A stretch of DNA of 64,000 nt, from contig NZ_CP011008.1 of the NCBI RefSeq assembly GCF_001578185.1, positions 5,050,001 through 5,114,000 on the forward strand. The letters are read 5' to 3'. A program made the translations under genes and the position numbers. The stretch is from Peribacillus simplex. Its GTDB lineage: Bacteria; Bacillota; Bacilli; Bacillales; DSM-1321. Every line of letters begins with the position of its first letter. The first letter of the stretch is position 1. Shown in pieces: positions 27,202 to 37,600 of this stretch. Under the pieces are notes generated by a model. That model was not told where the DNA came from and made no database searches. It worked only from the letters and a program-made list of their open reading frames with translations.

Positions 27202-28725
27202 ATGCCTACTATTTCACATGTAATTAAATCGGTCGGGCTAGTCACTATTATTGCAGCCATTGGAAAAGTCCTCGGATTCGGGCGGGAATCGATCATTGCC
27301 GCCTATTTCGGTGCATCGTCAATGGCAGATGTTTTTTTCGTGGCAAGCCTCATACCAACCATTTTATTTACGGCCCTCGGCAGCGGTCTTCAGGCAGGCG
27401 TCATTCCCATTTACTTGGAAAAGAAGGCGAATAACCCTTTGAAAGCTGATGAATTCATCAGTGTTTTAGGTTCCTTTTTTATGTTGGTAGCCGGATTCAT
27501 GACCATTGCCTGCATGATTTTCACAAAGCCGCTCGTCATAATGGTAGCCCCCGGTTTCTCTGATTCGGAACTTGCTCTGACGGAGTCCCTGACCCGGATC
27601 ATGCTGCCAAGTTTACTATTTTTCACACTTTCATACATGGCGACGGGAGTCCTGAATGCGAATAAGCGTTTTATTCTTCCAGCACTCACTTCGACTGCAC
27701 AAAACACGGTCATTATAGCAGCCACCGTTTTGTTCGCTGCTCCCTTTGGGGTTGAAGGGCTGGCTTGGGGATTTGTGTTCGGTGCGGCCAGTCAGTTCCT
27801 TATTCAATACCCATCATTGAAGAGATTCGGAATCCGGCCCATCGTCTCTTTCCTGCCTCATAAAAGGCAGATCGTTCAAACACTGTACACCTTTTACCCG
27901 ATTATCATCGCCGCTTTGGCGATCCAATTGAATAGTGTCGTCGATCGGATCATTGCCACCTCGCTCGAAACCGGAAGCGTATCAGCTCTGAACTATGCGA
28001 ATCGGCTGTTGTGGCTGCCATTAAGCATTGTCCTCACGCCGTTGATTACCGTATTGTATCCTACAATCGTCGAGCGGGCACTTATAGGCTATCAATCTTT
28101 CCTTAATTTGACCTTAAAAGGGCTGAAGTCACTTTTATTTTTAGCCATTCCTTTCATGATCGTCATGTTAATCAGCGGCAACAGCTTAATCACTCTGGCT
28201 TTCCAACGCGGGGCTTTCGATGCTTCAGCCACCGAAACGACCTATAATGCATTTACCTTTTATTCAGCTTGCCTCCCATTCTTTGCATTAAGGGATTATT
28301 TGATGAACGCCTTCTATGCCTTAAAGAAAACAAAAGTGGCCATGTATTCCTGCCTGTTCGCCGTATTGCTTAATGTCCTGCTCAGCTGGGTCCTATCACG
28401 TTATCTTGGTGTCGGCGGAATTGCCTTAGCCACAGGGATATCCATGCTCCTGCAATCTCTCTACTTATTCGGCTTCCTATGGTTAAAGACAGAAAGAACG
28501 GACAAGGCCGCTTTCAGGGATGTTTTTCAGGAAAGCGGCAAGCTGATCATCATCGGAACCATCATATTCGGACTTGCGCTCTGGGTCCATCCGCTTACCG
28601 AAACGTTCCCCATCATTATGGAATTAGTGATCATATCGCTTTTGGTATTCGGATTATATTTCGCATTAGCCATGCTTTTTAAAGTAAGCAGCCTGCAAGC
28701 AATGAAAAGGATAAGATCAAAGTAA
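27202..28725 (+). CDS. MurJ/MviN-like lipid-linked intermediate flippase
   Basis: This 507-residue MOP-superfamily transporter has about fourteen membrane helices. Its N-terminus SVGLVTIIAAIGKVLGFGRE and SSMADVFFVASLIPTILF are typical of MviN/MurJ. The family moves lipid II or related undecaprenyl-linked units across the membrane. Cotranscription with a Wzy-like polymerase suggests that it flips the repeat unit of a surface polysaccharide here and is not the housekeeping lipid II flippase. That substrate assignment is inference. It is followed by a GT4 gene 24 bp downstream. Confidence 0.88.
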   Translation: MPTISHVIKSVGLVTIIAAIGKVLGFGRESIIAAYFGASSMADVFFVASLIPTILFTALGSGLQAGVIPIYLEKKANNPLKADEFISVLGSFFMLVAGFMTIACMIFTKPLVIMVAPGFSDSELALTESLTRIMLPSLLFFTLSYMATGVLNANKRFILPALTSTAQNTVIIAATVLFAAPFGVEGLAWGFVFGAASQFLIQYPSLKRFGIRPIVSFLPHKRQIVQTLYTFYPIIIAALAIQLNSVVDRIIATSLETGSVSALNYANRLLWLPLSIVLTPLITVLYPTIVERALIGYQSFLNLTLKGLKSLLFLAIPFMIVMLISGNSLITLAFQRGAFDASATETTYNAFTFYSACLPFFALRDYLMNAFYALKKTKVAMYSCLFAVLLNVLLSWVLSRYLGVGGIALATGISMLLQSLYLFGFLWLKTERTDKAAFRDVFQESGKLIIIGTIIFGLALWVHPLTETFPIIMELVIISLLVFGLYFALAMLFKVSSLQAMKRIRSK

Positions 28726-28749
28726 TAAATTAGAAGAAGGAGTGCCATT

Positions 28750-29916
28750 ATGAACATATTAATCACGACGATTTTCAACTACCCTCATGAAGGAGGGCTA
28801 TCAAGTCATATCACTACGTTAAAAAAGGGGTTAATGTCACGGGGCCATAATGTGGACATATTATCTTTCTCTCAATTGCCCCCTTTCAAGAGGAAGATAC
28901 TCGCCCAAGCTCCCGGTTTTTTATTGAATAAAGTAAAACAAGGGAGCGGTCAGCTTTTCAATGACAAACAGCGCCAAAAATTATTGGCTTCATCAATTAA
29001 AAGCTTGAAAAAGAACTATGATGTCATTAATGCCCAAGACATTTTCGCAACGCTTGCTTCCATTGAATCCGGGATTCCAACGGTACAAACTGTCCATGGG
29101 TATTATTCATTCGAAGCAGTCAGCAGGGGCGCCCTCCTTCCGGACAGTGAAGAAGATTTAATCATTCGGGAGCTTGAAAGAAAAGCCTATCAGTCTGCTG
29201 CAAAAGTTGTGACGGTCGATCAAAGGATCAAAGACTATATAAATCATTTGGCACATATAGAGGCGGAAACGATCAAGAACTTCATTGACGTGTCAGCTTT
29301 CAAACCGGAAACGGAAAAGCGGAAGCAAACCCGTCAGGATTTTCAAATCCCCCTACATAAAAAGATGCTTTTCGTCCCTAGAAGAATGACGGAAAAGAAC
29401 GGTGTAATCTACCCGCTCCTTGCTCTGCCGGAGGTGCTGGAAAACCATCCTGAAACGGTATTGGTCTATGCGGGTACAGGAGAACAGCGAACCCGGCTTG
29501 AGGAAGCGGCAGAACGGCTCAAATTATCCGATTCCGTACTTTTCTTAGGTTCAGTGCCTTTCGAGAAAATGCATAGCCTCTATGAAGCATCGGATATCGT
29601 ACTCATCCCAAGTGTTCATTCCCACGGGGTGGAAGAGGCCACCTCCATATCTGCATTAGAAGCGATGAGTTGCCGCTCACCCGTCATTGCAAGTGCAATC
29701 GGGGGTTTAAAGGAGATTCTCATTGATGGTGAAGATGGTCTGTTAGTTGAGGAAAAAAATATAGAAGCACTTGCACAAGCGATCTCTATTCTGCTTAATG
29801 ACACTAAATATGCAACAATGTTAGCTACGAAAGCAAGATATAAAATGGAAAGCGAATACTCCCACCTTACAGCTGCCGAGCGGTTTGAGAAAACTTATGA
29901 TGAAGTGCTTAACTAA
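28750..29916 (+). CDS. GT4 family glycosyltransferase
   Basis: This 388-residue GT-B enzyme begins MNILITTIFNYPHEGGLSSH. It contains the C-terminal nucleotide-sugar motifs LFVPRRMTEKNGVIYPLLAL and the E-x7-E region EEATSISALEAMSCRSPVIA. ATG 28750 follows GAAGGAGTGCCATT. It is the third gene of the polymerase-flippase unit and ends at a strong bidirectional terminator. It probably assembles the repeat unit that the upstream flippase and polymerase handle; the sugar is not known. Confidence 0.9.
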   Translation: MNILITTIFNYPHEGGLSSHITTLKKGLMSRGHNVDILSFSQLPPFKRKILAQAPGFLLNKVKQGSGQLFNDKQRQKLLASSIKSLKKNYDVINAQDIFATLASIESGIPTVQTVHGYYSFEAVSRGALLPDSEEDLIIRELERKAYQSAAKVVTVDQRIKDYINHLAHIEAETIKNFIDVSAFKPETEKRKQTRQDFQIPLHKKMLFVPRRMTEKNGVIYPLLALPEVLENHPETVLVYAGTGEQRTRLEEAAERLKLSDSVLFLGSVPFEKMHSLYEASDIVLIPSVHSHGVEEATSISALEAMSCRSPVIASAIGGLKEILIDGEDGLLVEEKNIEALAQAISILLNDTKYATMLATKARYKMESEYSHLTAAERFEKTYDEVLN

Positions 29917-29949
29917 AAAAAGCAGACCCGATGGCCGGGTCTGCTTTTC
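29915..29949. terminator. Bidirectional terminator between GT4 gene and tagH
   Basis: AGCAGACCCG/CGGGTCTGCT stem flanked by A and T runs serves both convergent transcripts. Confidence 0.92.
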
Positions 29950-29953
29950 ACTA

Positions 29954-30751
29954 TCATACCAGTGTAGAACTACGTCTTTTCATTTGTTCTTCACGGTACT
30001 TTTTCTGTTCTTTTTTAGACATGGCGTTATATTCTTTTAAGAATGCTTCATATTGCGGCATTACTTCGTTCATGGCACCGTATGCTTTTAACTCTCCATA
30101 CTCAAGCCATAAAGCCTTTTGGCAAAACTTCTTCATCTGACCGATTGAATGGCTGACAAAGAACATCGTTTTGCCTTTTTCCTTAAATTCGTTCATTTTC
30201 TCCAAACACTTTTCAGCAAAGTTTTTATCCCCGACCGATAAGGCTTCATCAATAATCAGGATATCTGGATCAATATGCACGGAAATGGAAAAACCAAGCC
30301 TGGACTTCATACCGCTTGAGTAGGATTTCACCGGTTGGTCAATGAACTTGCCAAGCTCTGAAAACTCAATGATCTCAGGCTCAAGTTCTTTGATTTTATT
30401 TTTATCGAATCCGAGCATAAGCATTTTCAGCTCAATGTTTTCTCTGCCCGTCAACTGATTATTCAGGCCCGATGAAACGGCAATCAAAGCCGTTTTCCCG
30501 TTAGTTTGGACATTTCCATCCGTAGGCGGGATAATACCTGCAATAATATTGGACAATGTGGATTTCCCGGATCCGTTGACCCCGACAAATCCTATTACAT
30601 CGCCCTTTTCCGCTTCAAAACTTACATTTCTCAGAGCAAAGTACTCTTCCCCATAGCTTTTAGGTAAAAGGAGATCCAATAATTTTTCCGAGTTTTTATT
30701 ATATAATTTATACTTTTTCGTTATATCTTTGACAATTACCGATTTTTCCAA
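29954..30751 (-). CDS. tagH: Teichoic acid ABC transporter ATP-binding protein TagH
   Basis: TagGH exports the finished lipid-linked teichoic acid. The 265-residue subunit has Walker A GFVGVNGSGKST (about 55-66), the ABC signature YSSGMKSRLGF and Walker B ILIIDEALSVGDK with the switch FFVSHS. It lacks the long C-terminal extension of B. subtilis TagH (527 residues) and resembles the short staphylococcal form. TTG 30751 is the start, with GGAAGTGAG just upstream. It follows tagG by 17 bp. Confidence 0.93.
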   Translation of the reverse strand: MEKSVIVKDITKKYKLYNKNSEKLLDLLLPKSYGEEYFALRNVSFEAEKGDVIGFVGVNGSGKSTLSNIIAGIIPPTDGNVQTNGKTALIAVSSGLNNQLTGRENIELKMLMLGFDKNKIKELEPEIIEFSELGKFIDQPVKSYSSGMKSRLGFSISVHIDPDILIIDEALSVGDKNFAEKCLEKMNEFKEKGKTMFFVSHSIGQMKKFCQKALWLEYGELKAYGAMNEVMPQYEAFLKEYNAMSKKEQKKYREEQMKRRSSTLV

Positions 30752-30768
30752 CTTTTCTCACTTCCAGT

Positions 30769-31566
30769 TTACTTAAAGTCAACAAAGCGATCTCTAAACC
30801 TAACATGCAGCGAGGAACCTATCAAAAAGAAGACGATTACGACTGCCCAGAAATATAGCGTATATTCCCAATTCACTATTAGGTACCATGATTCCCCCAA
30901 TAACGAAGCTCGATACCCATCCACAATATAATATAGAGGATTCAGCTTCATGATATTAACGATTACTGGATGGTCTTTAGCATCTAATACCCAAAGGATT
31001 GGTGTTAAATAAAACAAGACTTTCATTAATGACACGATCATATTGTGAAAATCACGAATAATGGTTGATAAGGTTGACGAGATTAAGCCAAATGAAAATA
31101 ACAGCGCAACCGTCGCGACAACATAATATGGCAGTTGTATGATGTAAACTGTAGGGAGGTATCCAGTAAAACCTAATAGTATGATAATGACCCCCAGCAG
31201 CACAAGATGCTGATACAACTTAGCAAAAATGACATACGAAGGAATGACACTCATCGGAAAGCTCATCTTGGATACCATATTCAGTCGGGAAAAGACGGAT
31301 TTGGACGTTTGGGTTATTGAAGGATTCACAAAAAACCAGACAACGATCCCTGCCATCAGCCATGGAAGGAAATGTTCACCGCGATTTAAGATTATAAATC
31401 CGAATACAAACCAATAAATCGCAATCTGTATCATCGGATTGATGATTTCCCATAGGATTCCCAGATAGTTATTACTGTTGGCACTTTTCACCTCATAAAC
31501 AGATAAACGCCTTACCAAATAAAAATTATTGATTTGTTCTTTTAAAACGGTCAAAGCTGAACTCAT
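30769..31566 (-). CDS. tagG: Teichoic acid ABC transporter permease TagG
   Basis: This is the membrane channel subunit paired with TagH. The 265 residues form about six membrane helices of the ABC-2 type, with the family segments SNNYLGILWEIINPMIQIAI and FYLTPILWVLDAKDHPVIVN then LNPLYYIVDGYRASLLGE. The stop of the upstream glycerophosphotransferase gene is only 3 bp away, so the three genes are one transcript. The length agrees with TagG (275). Confidence 0.94.
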   Translation of the reverse strand: MSSALTVLKEQINNFYLVRRLSVYEVKSANSNNYLGILWEIINPMIQIAIYWFVFGFIILNRGEHFLPWLMAGIVVWFFVNPSITQTSKSVFSRLNMVSKMSFPMSVIPSYVIFAKLYQHLVLLGVIIILLGFTGYLPTVYIIQLPYYVVATVALLFSFGLISSTLSTIIRDFHNMIVSLMKVLFYLTPILWVLDAKDHPVIVNIMKLNPLYYIVDGYRASLLGESWYLIVNWEYTLYFWAVVIVFFLIGSSLHVRFRDRFVDFK

Positions 31567-31569
31567 ATA

Positions 31570-32802
31570 TTACACAGACCTTCCTAAAAACACTTTTTCT
31601 ACGACACGGCGTGAAGCCTGGCCATCCTCGAGGGCACAAAACCGTTCGTGAAAGTGATTGAACTCATTGTTATTTTCAAATTTGATCGCACTGATACTAT
31701 CAATGACCGCATCAGATGTTTTTACTAACATACCTGGCGCATTCTTTTCAAAATCAAAGTAAAACCCGCGAAGCTTGTCCCTGTAATTTTCAATATCATA
31801 TACATAGAAAAGCATCGGCCGCTTTAAATTTGCGTAATCAAAGAATACGGATGAATAGTCGGTTATTAATAAATCCGAAATAAGATACAAATGACCAATA
31901 TCTTCGTAATTGGATAAATTGTAGGCGAATCCTTGATAAGCTGTTAAATCCAAGTTCTCAGAAACCAAATAATGAAGACGGAGCAAAATGACATACTCAT
32001 CCCCCAGCTCCTGTTTCATTCGATTCAAATCCAGTTTTATTTCAAATTTATATTTTCCCTTGCTATAAAACTCATCATCCCTCCAAGTAGGGGCGTATAA
32101 AATGATCCTTTTCTCTAATGGTATACCCAACTTCTGTTTCAATGAGTCGATTGTATCACGATTATTCCCATTGTAAAGTATATCATTGCGCGGATAACCA
32201 GTTTCGAGAATTTTAGAAGTATCGACATTGAAGGCACGGGCAAAAATTTCACTTGAATAAGCATTCGGTGAAATTAAATAATCCCACTTACTTGATTCGG
32301 CATGGAAATTTTCTTTATATTTATCCGTCGTTGTTCCAGGCATGTGTACTTCATTCATATCTGCCGCAAGTTTCTTTAATGGCGTCCCATGCCACGTTTG
32401 CAAGTAGATTGTGTGCTTCGGCTTCGGAATCCAAAGCGGGAGCCTGCTGTTCGTTACCCAATAACGGGCCCTGGTCATTTTAAGCAGCCAATTGAATGAA
32501 AAACGATTGAGATACGGAATGCCTGCCTCTTTGAAATGAGCACTATATCTTTTATCTACGCTCCAATACATTTTATATTCAGGATGGTGACTCTGCAAGT
32601 ATTCATAAATCGCTCGTGGATTACAGCTATACTGCTTTCCTAAAAAACTCTCAAATATTACAAGCTTATGATCCACTGGCAATACTTGCCCTACCATTGC
32701 AAAAGCCATTTTATATCCTCTTAAAATAATTGCTTTAGCCCCATTTTTAAATAGCGATAGAAAGGAAGGTCTCTTTGAGGTTTGTATTTTTTCATTTGAC
32801 AT
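31570..32802 (-). CDS. CDP-glycerol glycerophosphotransferase family protein
   Basis: These enzymes add glycerol-3-phosphate from CDP-glycerol to a lipid-linked acceptor. The 410 residues carry the active-site motifs LQTWHGTPLKKLA, ETGYPRNDIL, YAPTWRDDEF and ITDYSSVFFDYANLKRPMLF. The length corresponds to one catalytic domain. It is closest in motif wording to the second domain of the large protein at 34643-37972, so it may be a TagF-like elongation enzyme, with the primase role better placed at 39458. It is the first gene of the tagG-tagH transcript; ATG 32802 follows AAAAAGGGAGATCAGAT. Confidence 0.92.
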   Translation of the reverse strand: MSNEKIQTSKRPSFLSLFKNGAKAIILRGYKMAFAMVGQVLPVDHKLVIFESFLGKQYSCNPRAIYEYLQSHHPEYKMYWSVDKRYSAHFKEAGIPYLNRFSFNWLLKMTRARYWVTNSRLPLWIPKPKHTIYLQTWHGTPLKKLAADMNEVHMPGTTTDKYKENFHAESSKWDYLISPNAYSSEIFARAFNVDTSKILETGYPRNDILYNGNNRDTIDSLKQKLGIPLEKRIILYAPTWRDDEFYSKGKYKFEIKLDLNRMKQELGDEYVILLRLHYLVSENLDLTAYQGFAYNLSNYEDIGHLYLISDLLITDYSSVFFDYANLKRPMLFYVYDIENYRDKLRGFYFDFEKNAPGMLVKTSDAVIDSISAIKFENNNEFNHFHERFCALEDGQASRRVVEKVFLGRSV

Positions 32803-32956
32803 ATCTGATCTCCCTTTTTATTAATTAGTAATAATTGAATAATGATTATAATTAATCGTGGAGCACTGTCTTTCTTTGTATTATCAGCCTATTAACACAA
32901 TCCCCATAACCTACTACATACAATCATCATCAAACTTCTTCTCAAATATATCAAAT

Positions 32957-32998
32957 TAAAAATAAGCTCGCCCAATAAAAAGGGAGAGCTTATTTTTG
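32957..32998 (-). terminator. Terminator after the GT2 gene
   Basis: AAAATAAGCTC.../...GAGCTTATTTT stem with T run on the minus strand, just after the stop at 33014. Confidence 0.85.
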
Positions 32999-33013
32999 GT
33001 GTACCTCTAACAG

Positions 33014-34552
33014 CTACTCCAAAGACTTTATGGCTAGTCCCAAATTATTTGCCACTGTTGTATAAAACTCCACATTTTTGTTATTATACGCCATCTTATT
33101 TTTCAGGATTCTTTTAATATTCACCAATTGATAATCATTGTATCGAATGAACACTGTAAATAATGACTTTTCCATTCGGTCAATTTCATCTAATGAAACA
33201 GTAAAATGACCTCTATTACCTTCTATTCGAACTTCACAGTTGATTTCATTGTCCATTCTTTTTCTATCACGTATTAATACAGACTCTATGTTGTTTATAT
33301 CATCACCATAAATCTCAAAACTCTGGTGGTAGACATTATCGATAACATAAGAATCTATTGCACGAGCAAGCATCGGTATCCTTACGAAGCGATAATCACC
33401 TTCCAGAAATGGAAGTTCATAATACGGCAAACAATCTTTAATAAGATATTTTTTATTAGCATCTCGCTTTAACCATTCAAATAACCTTACGAAATCATCA
33501 ATACGATCCGCCATGAATAATTCAATGGCAAATTTATAGATAGGGACTTTAAATTCATTCTTAAAGTCATATGACAGGTTTTTCGTTGTTTCGACAGCAT
33601 CCCTTAATACTTCTATAAAATCTTCTTTTTTCTTGGATTTCACAAAAATTTGACTGTCGAACGTTTTTACAATATCGTACTCATAAATCCGGTTAAGGGC
33701 CACTCTTTTCAGTTCAATGGCTATATCCTTGGATTGAATATACCTTATTATTTCGACATCCGCTTTTCTTTTATCTAACACATTCGTAACACGTGTTAAA
33801 GAATTTGGATTTTCTGAAGTTCTGTTGACATAATAAATAGGTTTTTTAGTAGTTGAAACTGCTCTGACTTTAAAGAAAACATCAGTAAAAAACCATTTAT
33901 CTTCACCGAATTTCATATTTGGAAAACCAATTTCATTTTCTTTAACCATAGACAAATTCATCATTCTGGCAGTTGGACCCATATGATAAAAAAAGTGCGG
34001 AACATCCAATGGGGTAATGCTTCTTCTTTCTTTAATAGAAGCAAACTCACCAATAACAGTCTCTGACTCAGATTCGACTTTTACCGTTTTGCCCACTACA
34101 TAATCATCACCTGTTTCCTCCAGGATGTTATAGAGGCTTTCCAGTCCATCAGGAGCAAGCCAGTCATCTGCGTCTAAAAAAGTTATATATTTAGATGTTC
34201 CCAGTTCTATTCCAATGTTTCTGGGGGTCCCAGGTGACCCATTATTTTCCTGAAGGGAAACTAAACATATATTTTTATATCTAGCTGCATACTCCTGAAT
34301 AATTTTAACGGTATCATCAGTCGAACAATCATCTATAATTATATATTCAATCTGATCTATACCTATGGATTGATTTATTACTGATTCAATCGTTTTTCTA
34401 ATGAATTTTTCAGCATTAAAAGCAGCAGTAACTACAGTGACTTTTTTAACTTTTCCTAAAAATTTATTTCTTAAGCTTGAAGGATTATTTTTTATTTGAA
34501 TATTGCTGCTCTTTAAAAGTTCCCTCGCCTTTTGACGCACCAAAAAATTCAT
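33014..34552 (-). CDS. GT2 family glycosyltransferase with C-terminal extension
   Basis: The N-terminal GT-A domain (about residues 40-250 of 512) reads KVTVVTAAFNAEKFIRKTIE and IDDCSTDDTVKIIQEYA, with the DxD-type metal site FLDADDW. The second half is not like known catalytic domains; in related wall-polymer enzymes such regions bind the acceptor or mediate oligomerisation. ATG 34552 follows AAAGGAGAGGAATCGT; an in-frame extension is not needed. It lies between two glycerophosphotransferase genes, so glycosylation of poly-glycerol phosphate (the TagE role) is a reasonable but unproven guess. Confidence 0.87.
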   Translation of the reverse strand: MNFLVRQKARELLKSSNIQIKNNPSSLRNKFLGKVKKVTVVTAAFNAEKFIRKTIESVINQSIGIDQIEYIIIDDCSTDDTVKIIQEYAARYKNICLVSLQENNGSPGTPRNIGIELGTSKYITFLDADDWLAPDGLESLYNILEETGDDYVVGKTVKVESESETVIGEFASIKERRSITPLDVPHFFYHMGPTARMMNLSMVKENEIGFPNMKFGEDKWFFTDVFFKVRAVSTTKKPIYYVNRTSENPNSLTRVTNVLDKRKADVEIIRYIQSKDIAIELKRVALNRIYEYDIVKTFDSQIFVKSKKKEDFIEVLRDAVETTKNLSYDFKNEFKVPIYKFAIELFMADRIDDFVRLFEWLKRDANKKYLIKDCLPYYELPFLEGDYRFVRIPMLARAIDSYVIDNVYHQSFEIYGDDINNIESVLIRDRKRMDNEINCEVRIEGNRGHFTVSLDEIDRMEKSLFTVFIRYNDYQLVNIKRILKNKMAYNNKNVEFYTTVANNLGLAIKSLE

Positions 34553-34642
34553 ACGATTCCTCTCCTTTATGTGTAGAGGCACATGTTTCGATTAGGCAGC
34601 CAGTTTACCAGTTACTTAAAAGCAAAAATACCCTTTAAGGAA

Positions 34643-37600
34643 TCAATCACCAAAAAATTTATCCACGATTCTCTGTGTAGCTTTACCGTCTTCTATTCCA
34701 CAATACTTCTCTCTAAATAAACTATATCTCTTTTTGTATTGCTTGTTTATTTCATCAATATCGCCAATAGTTTCGATAATCTCTTCAGTTGTTTTTAAAA
34801 AAGGACCTGGTGCTTCTTTTTCAAAGTCCATATAGAATCCACGGATGTTATCTCTGTAATCTTCCATATCATAAGTGTAGTACAAAATCGGACGAGCAGT
34901 ATTAGCAAAATCGAACATTACTGAAGAATAATCAGTAATCAATATATCAGAAATCAGGTAAAGTTCCTGTATATCTGAATAATTGGATACATTTATAACG
35001 AAATCCTCAAATTCACTCGGGATGCTGAGATTATTACTTATAACAACATGCATCCTTAACAATAGGACATATTCATCTCCAAGTGCTTCTTTCATTCTTT
35101 CTAAATCAAATTTCAACTCAAAAATAAATTTATTATTTTTAGATGTTTGATTATCCCGAAATGTAGGAGCATATAAGATGACTTTTTTTCCTGTTGGTAT
35201 CTTCAGTTTTTCAATCACGGACTTGGCGGTCATTGAAGCATCTTCCCTATAAAATAAATCATTTCTTGGATAGCCCGTTTCTAATATTTCTCCTTCATAT
35301 TTGAAAGCACTTCTGAAGGCCTTGGACGCATATGGACTTGGTGATATTAAATAATCCCAAGTTCTCGTTGCACCATGAACCCGATTTAAGTACCCATCGT
35401 CTCTTCCTTGTATATTTTCTATATCAAATAGCATTTTTTTCAAAGGGGTACCATGCCAAGTCTGAATATAAGTCGTTTCCTTCCTTTTGCTTAGATAGGT
35501 AGGGAAGTTTTGATTATTTATCCAATAGCCGGCTTTAGCTAAATAATAATAGTATTCCGGGCTTAAACGTTTTACCAGCTTCGTATTCTTTCCTTTTATC
35601 GGTAAATTACCATTATACACCCAGACTTTTTTATAATTATTGTCCCTTTTCACTAGCTCTTCATATATATACTTGGGGCTATCTGCGAATTGTTTTCCTA
35701 TTCCACTTTCAAAAAGAATAAGATTCCTGTCAACCGGGATAAGCCTAGACATAATTTTATAAACATTTTTCATAACAGGGAAATACTTTTTACTTTTCCT
35801 AAATCGATTAACAAAGAGTTTAACAACCGGATGGTTATATAATTTACTTAGTGAATTTGGATCTTTTTCAGCATGTTGAATCACTTCGAATATCCTTGAA
35901 TTAGAATGAACATCGCGATATTTAATAAAACGGTCGGCCTTGTCCATATACTTTTTCTTCATGACAAAATCAGACTTGGCATACTCGGCTAAAACACCTA
36001 ACAATTCATCCAATTCATCAACGATTTCACCCGGAAGATCGTTATCCAAATCCAAATGTGACGGTCTTTTCCCTATAAAACGGTTTCTATCAAATTGATA
36101 GTAAATCACCGGTTTATGCAGAAAACTGAAGTCAAAAGCTACACTTGAATAATCCGTAATCATAATCGCACTTTCCTTAATTAATCTTTGGACATCCACT
36201 TCACCCTGACTAATTACCCTAACTGGAGCATCTTTAAAATAAGACGTGAATTTCTGCATATTAGGGTGAAGGCAAAAAATGATTTCAAACCCATTATTTT
36301 TAGATAAATCATGTAAAACCGGGTGATTCACTAATTTCTGATACCTTTCAAAATACTCGCTTTCCAAAAATATTTCATCGGATGTAATCCAATCTCTCCA
36401 TGTCGGAATGATCAATAATTGCCGCTTTATTAAAACATCATCCTTAAACAGCGAGTCGAACCTTGACAGTCCCGTTGTGAATACTTCTTTTTCGTTGTAC
36501 CCAAAATCAGTTACGATCATATCCTTTTCGAAGTCTGAACTTACTAGAAAAACATCCGTACTAAAACCAGAGGTTGCCTTTTTCCCGTAGTTTGCCACCA
36601 TATTCTTAGTACCCATAACACCATGCTGTAGAAACACCTTAACACCCTTAACACGATTTTTAAATTCAGATGTTCTTAAAGGATATAAATAATCTGGATG
36701 ATGTGATGAAATAATACGTGTTGATTCCATTGTCTTTTTAATATGTTCCTTTGACTTGAAATAAAGTATATTTCCAAAGGGCTCGACGTTCTTAGCTTCC
36801 ACAGAACTTTCTTCTATTACATAATACACTTCTTTTTCAGGGTGATTTTCTCTCATATATTTAAAAAAATGATATCCAGTATCCTGGGCTTTATAAGTTC
36901 TTTCTCCAATAATCCAGACATCCTTTTTCTTTTTAAATAAACCCAGAAACCGCCTCCACCCCATCATCCTTTTTAAGTATCGATATGTTTCCGTAGGGAA
37001 GGTAAACACTTCCAAAGATAAATTAGCTGCTTTAAAGGTATAGTATGGATTGACTATAGCAACTCCATTATCCGAGATAACATCAGTCTTTTTAGTGAAT
37101 ATTTTAGTTCTGGTGGTTGGTCTTCCGACGCGTATCATTTTCGGCTCTTCCTGATCATGCAAATATAATTTCATGTAAATATCATATACATCATCTTCCA
37201 AATCCACACTGACCAATTGTTCTAAATCCAAATTCATATCATATATATATCGATTCAGTCCATATTTCTTAATATTCATTTCCTCATTATGAATAAAAGA
37301 TATATTTGCCTGATATTCTTTGTCACTTTGCCTGCCTTTTACTAGGCTCTCACCTTTTATTATCTTTGAATTCTTGGTGAAGATTTGACCACTAATGTGC
37401 ATTGTCTTCGATTTGTTGGTGATTTTTTCGATTTGAGACTTAATCGAAATTTCAGGGGTCTTATTGATATAAAGAGATAAATTCCCTTTATTCGTTATAG
37501 AGAATATACTTTGTTTATCTTCATAGGTATAAAAACCTAAATTGTTCGTGTATGTTTCCTGAAAACGCCCTAGACGAATTGGATATTCAATATTAACCTG

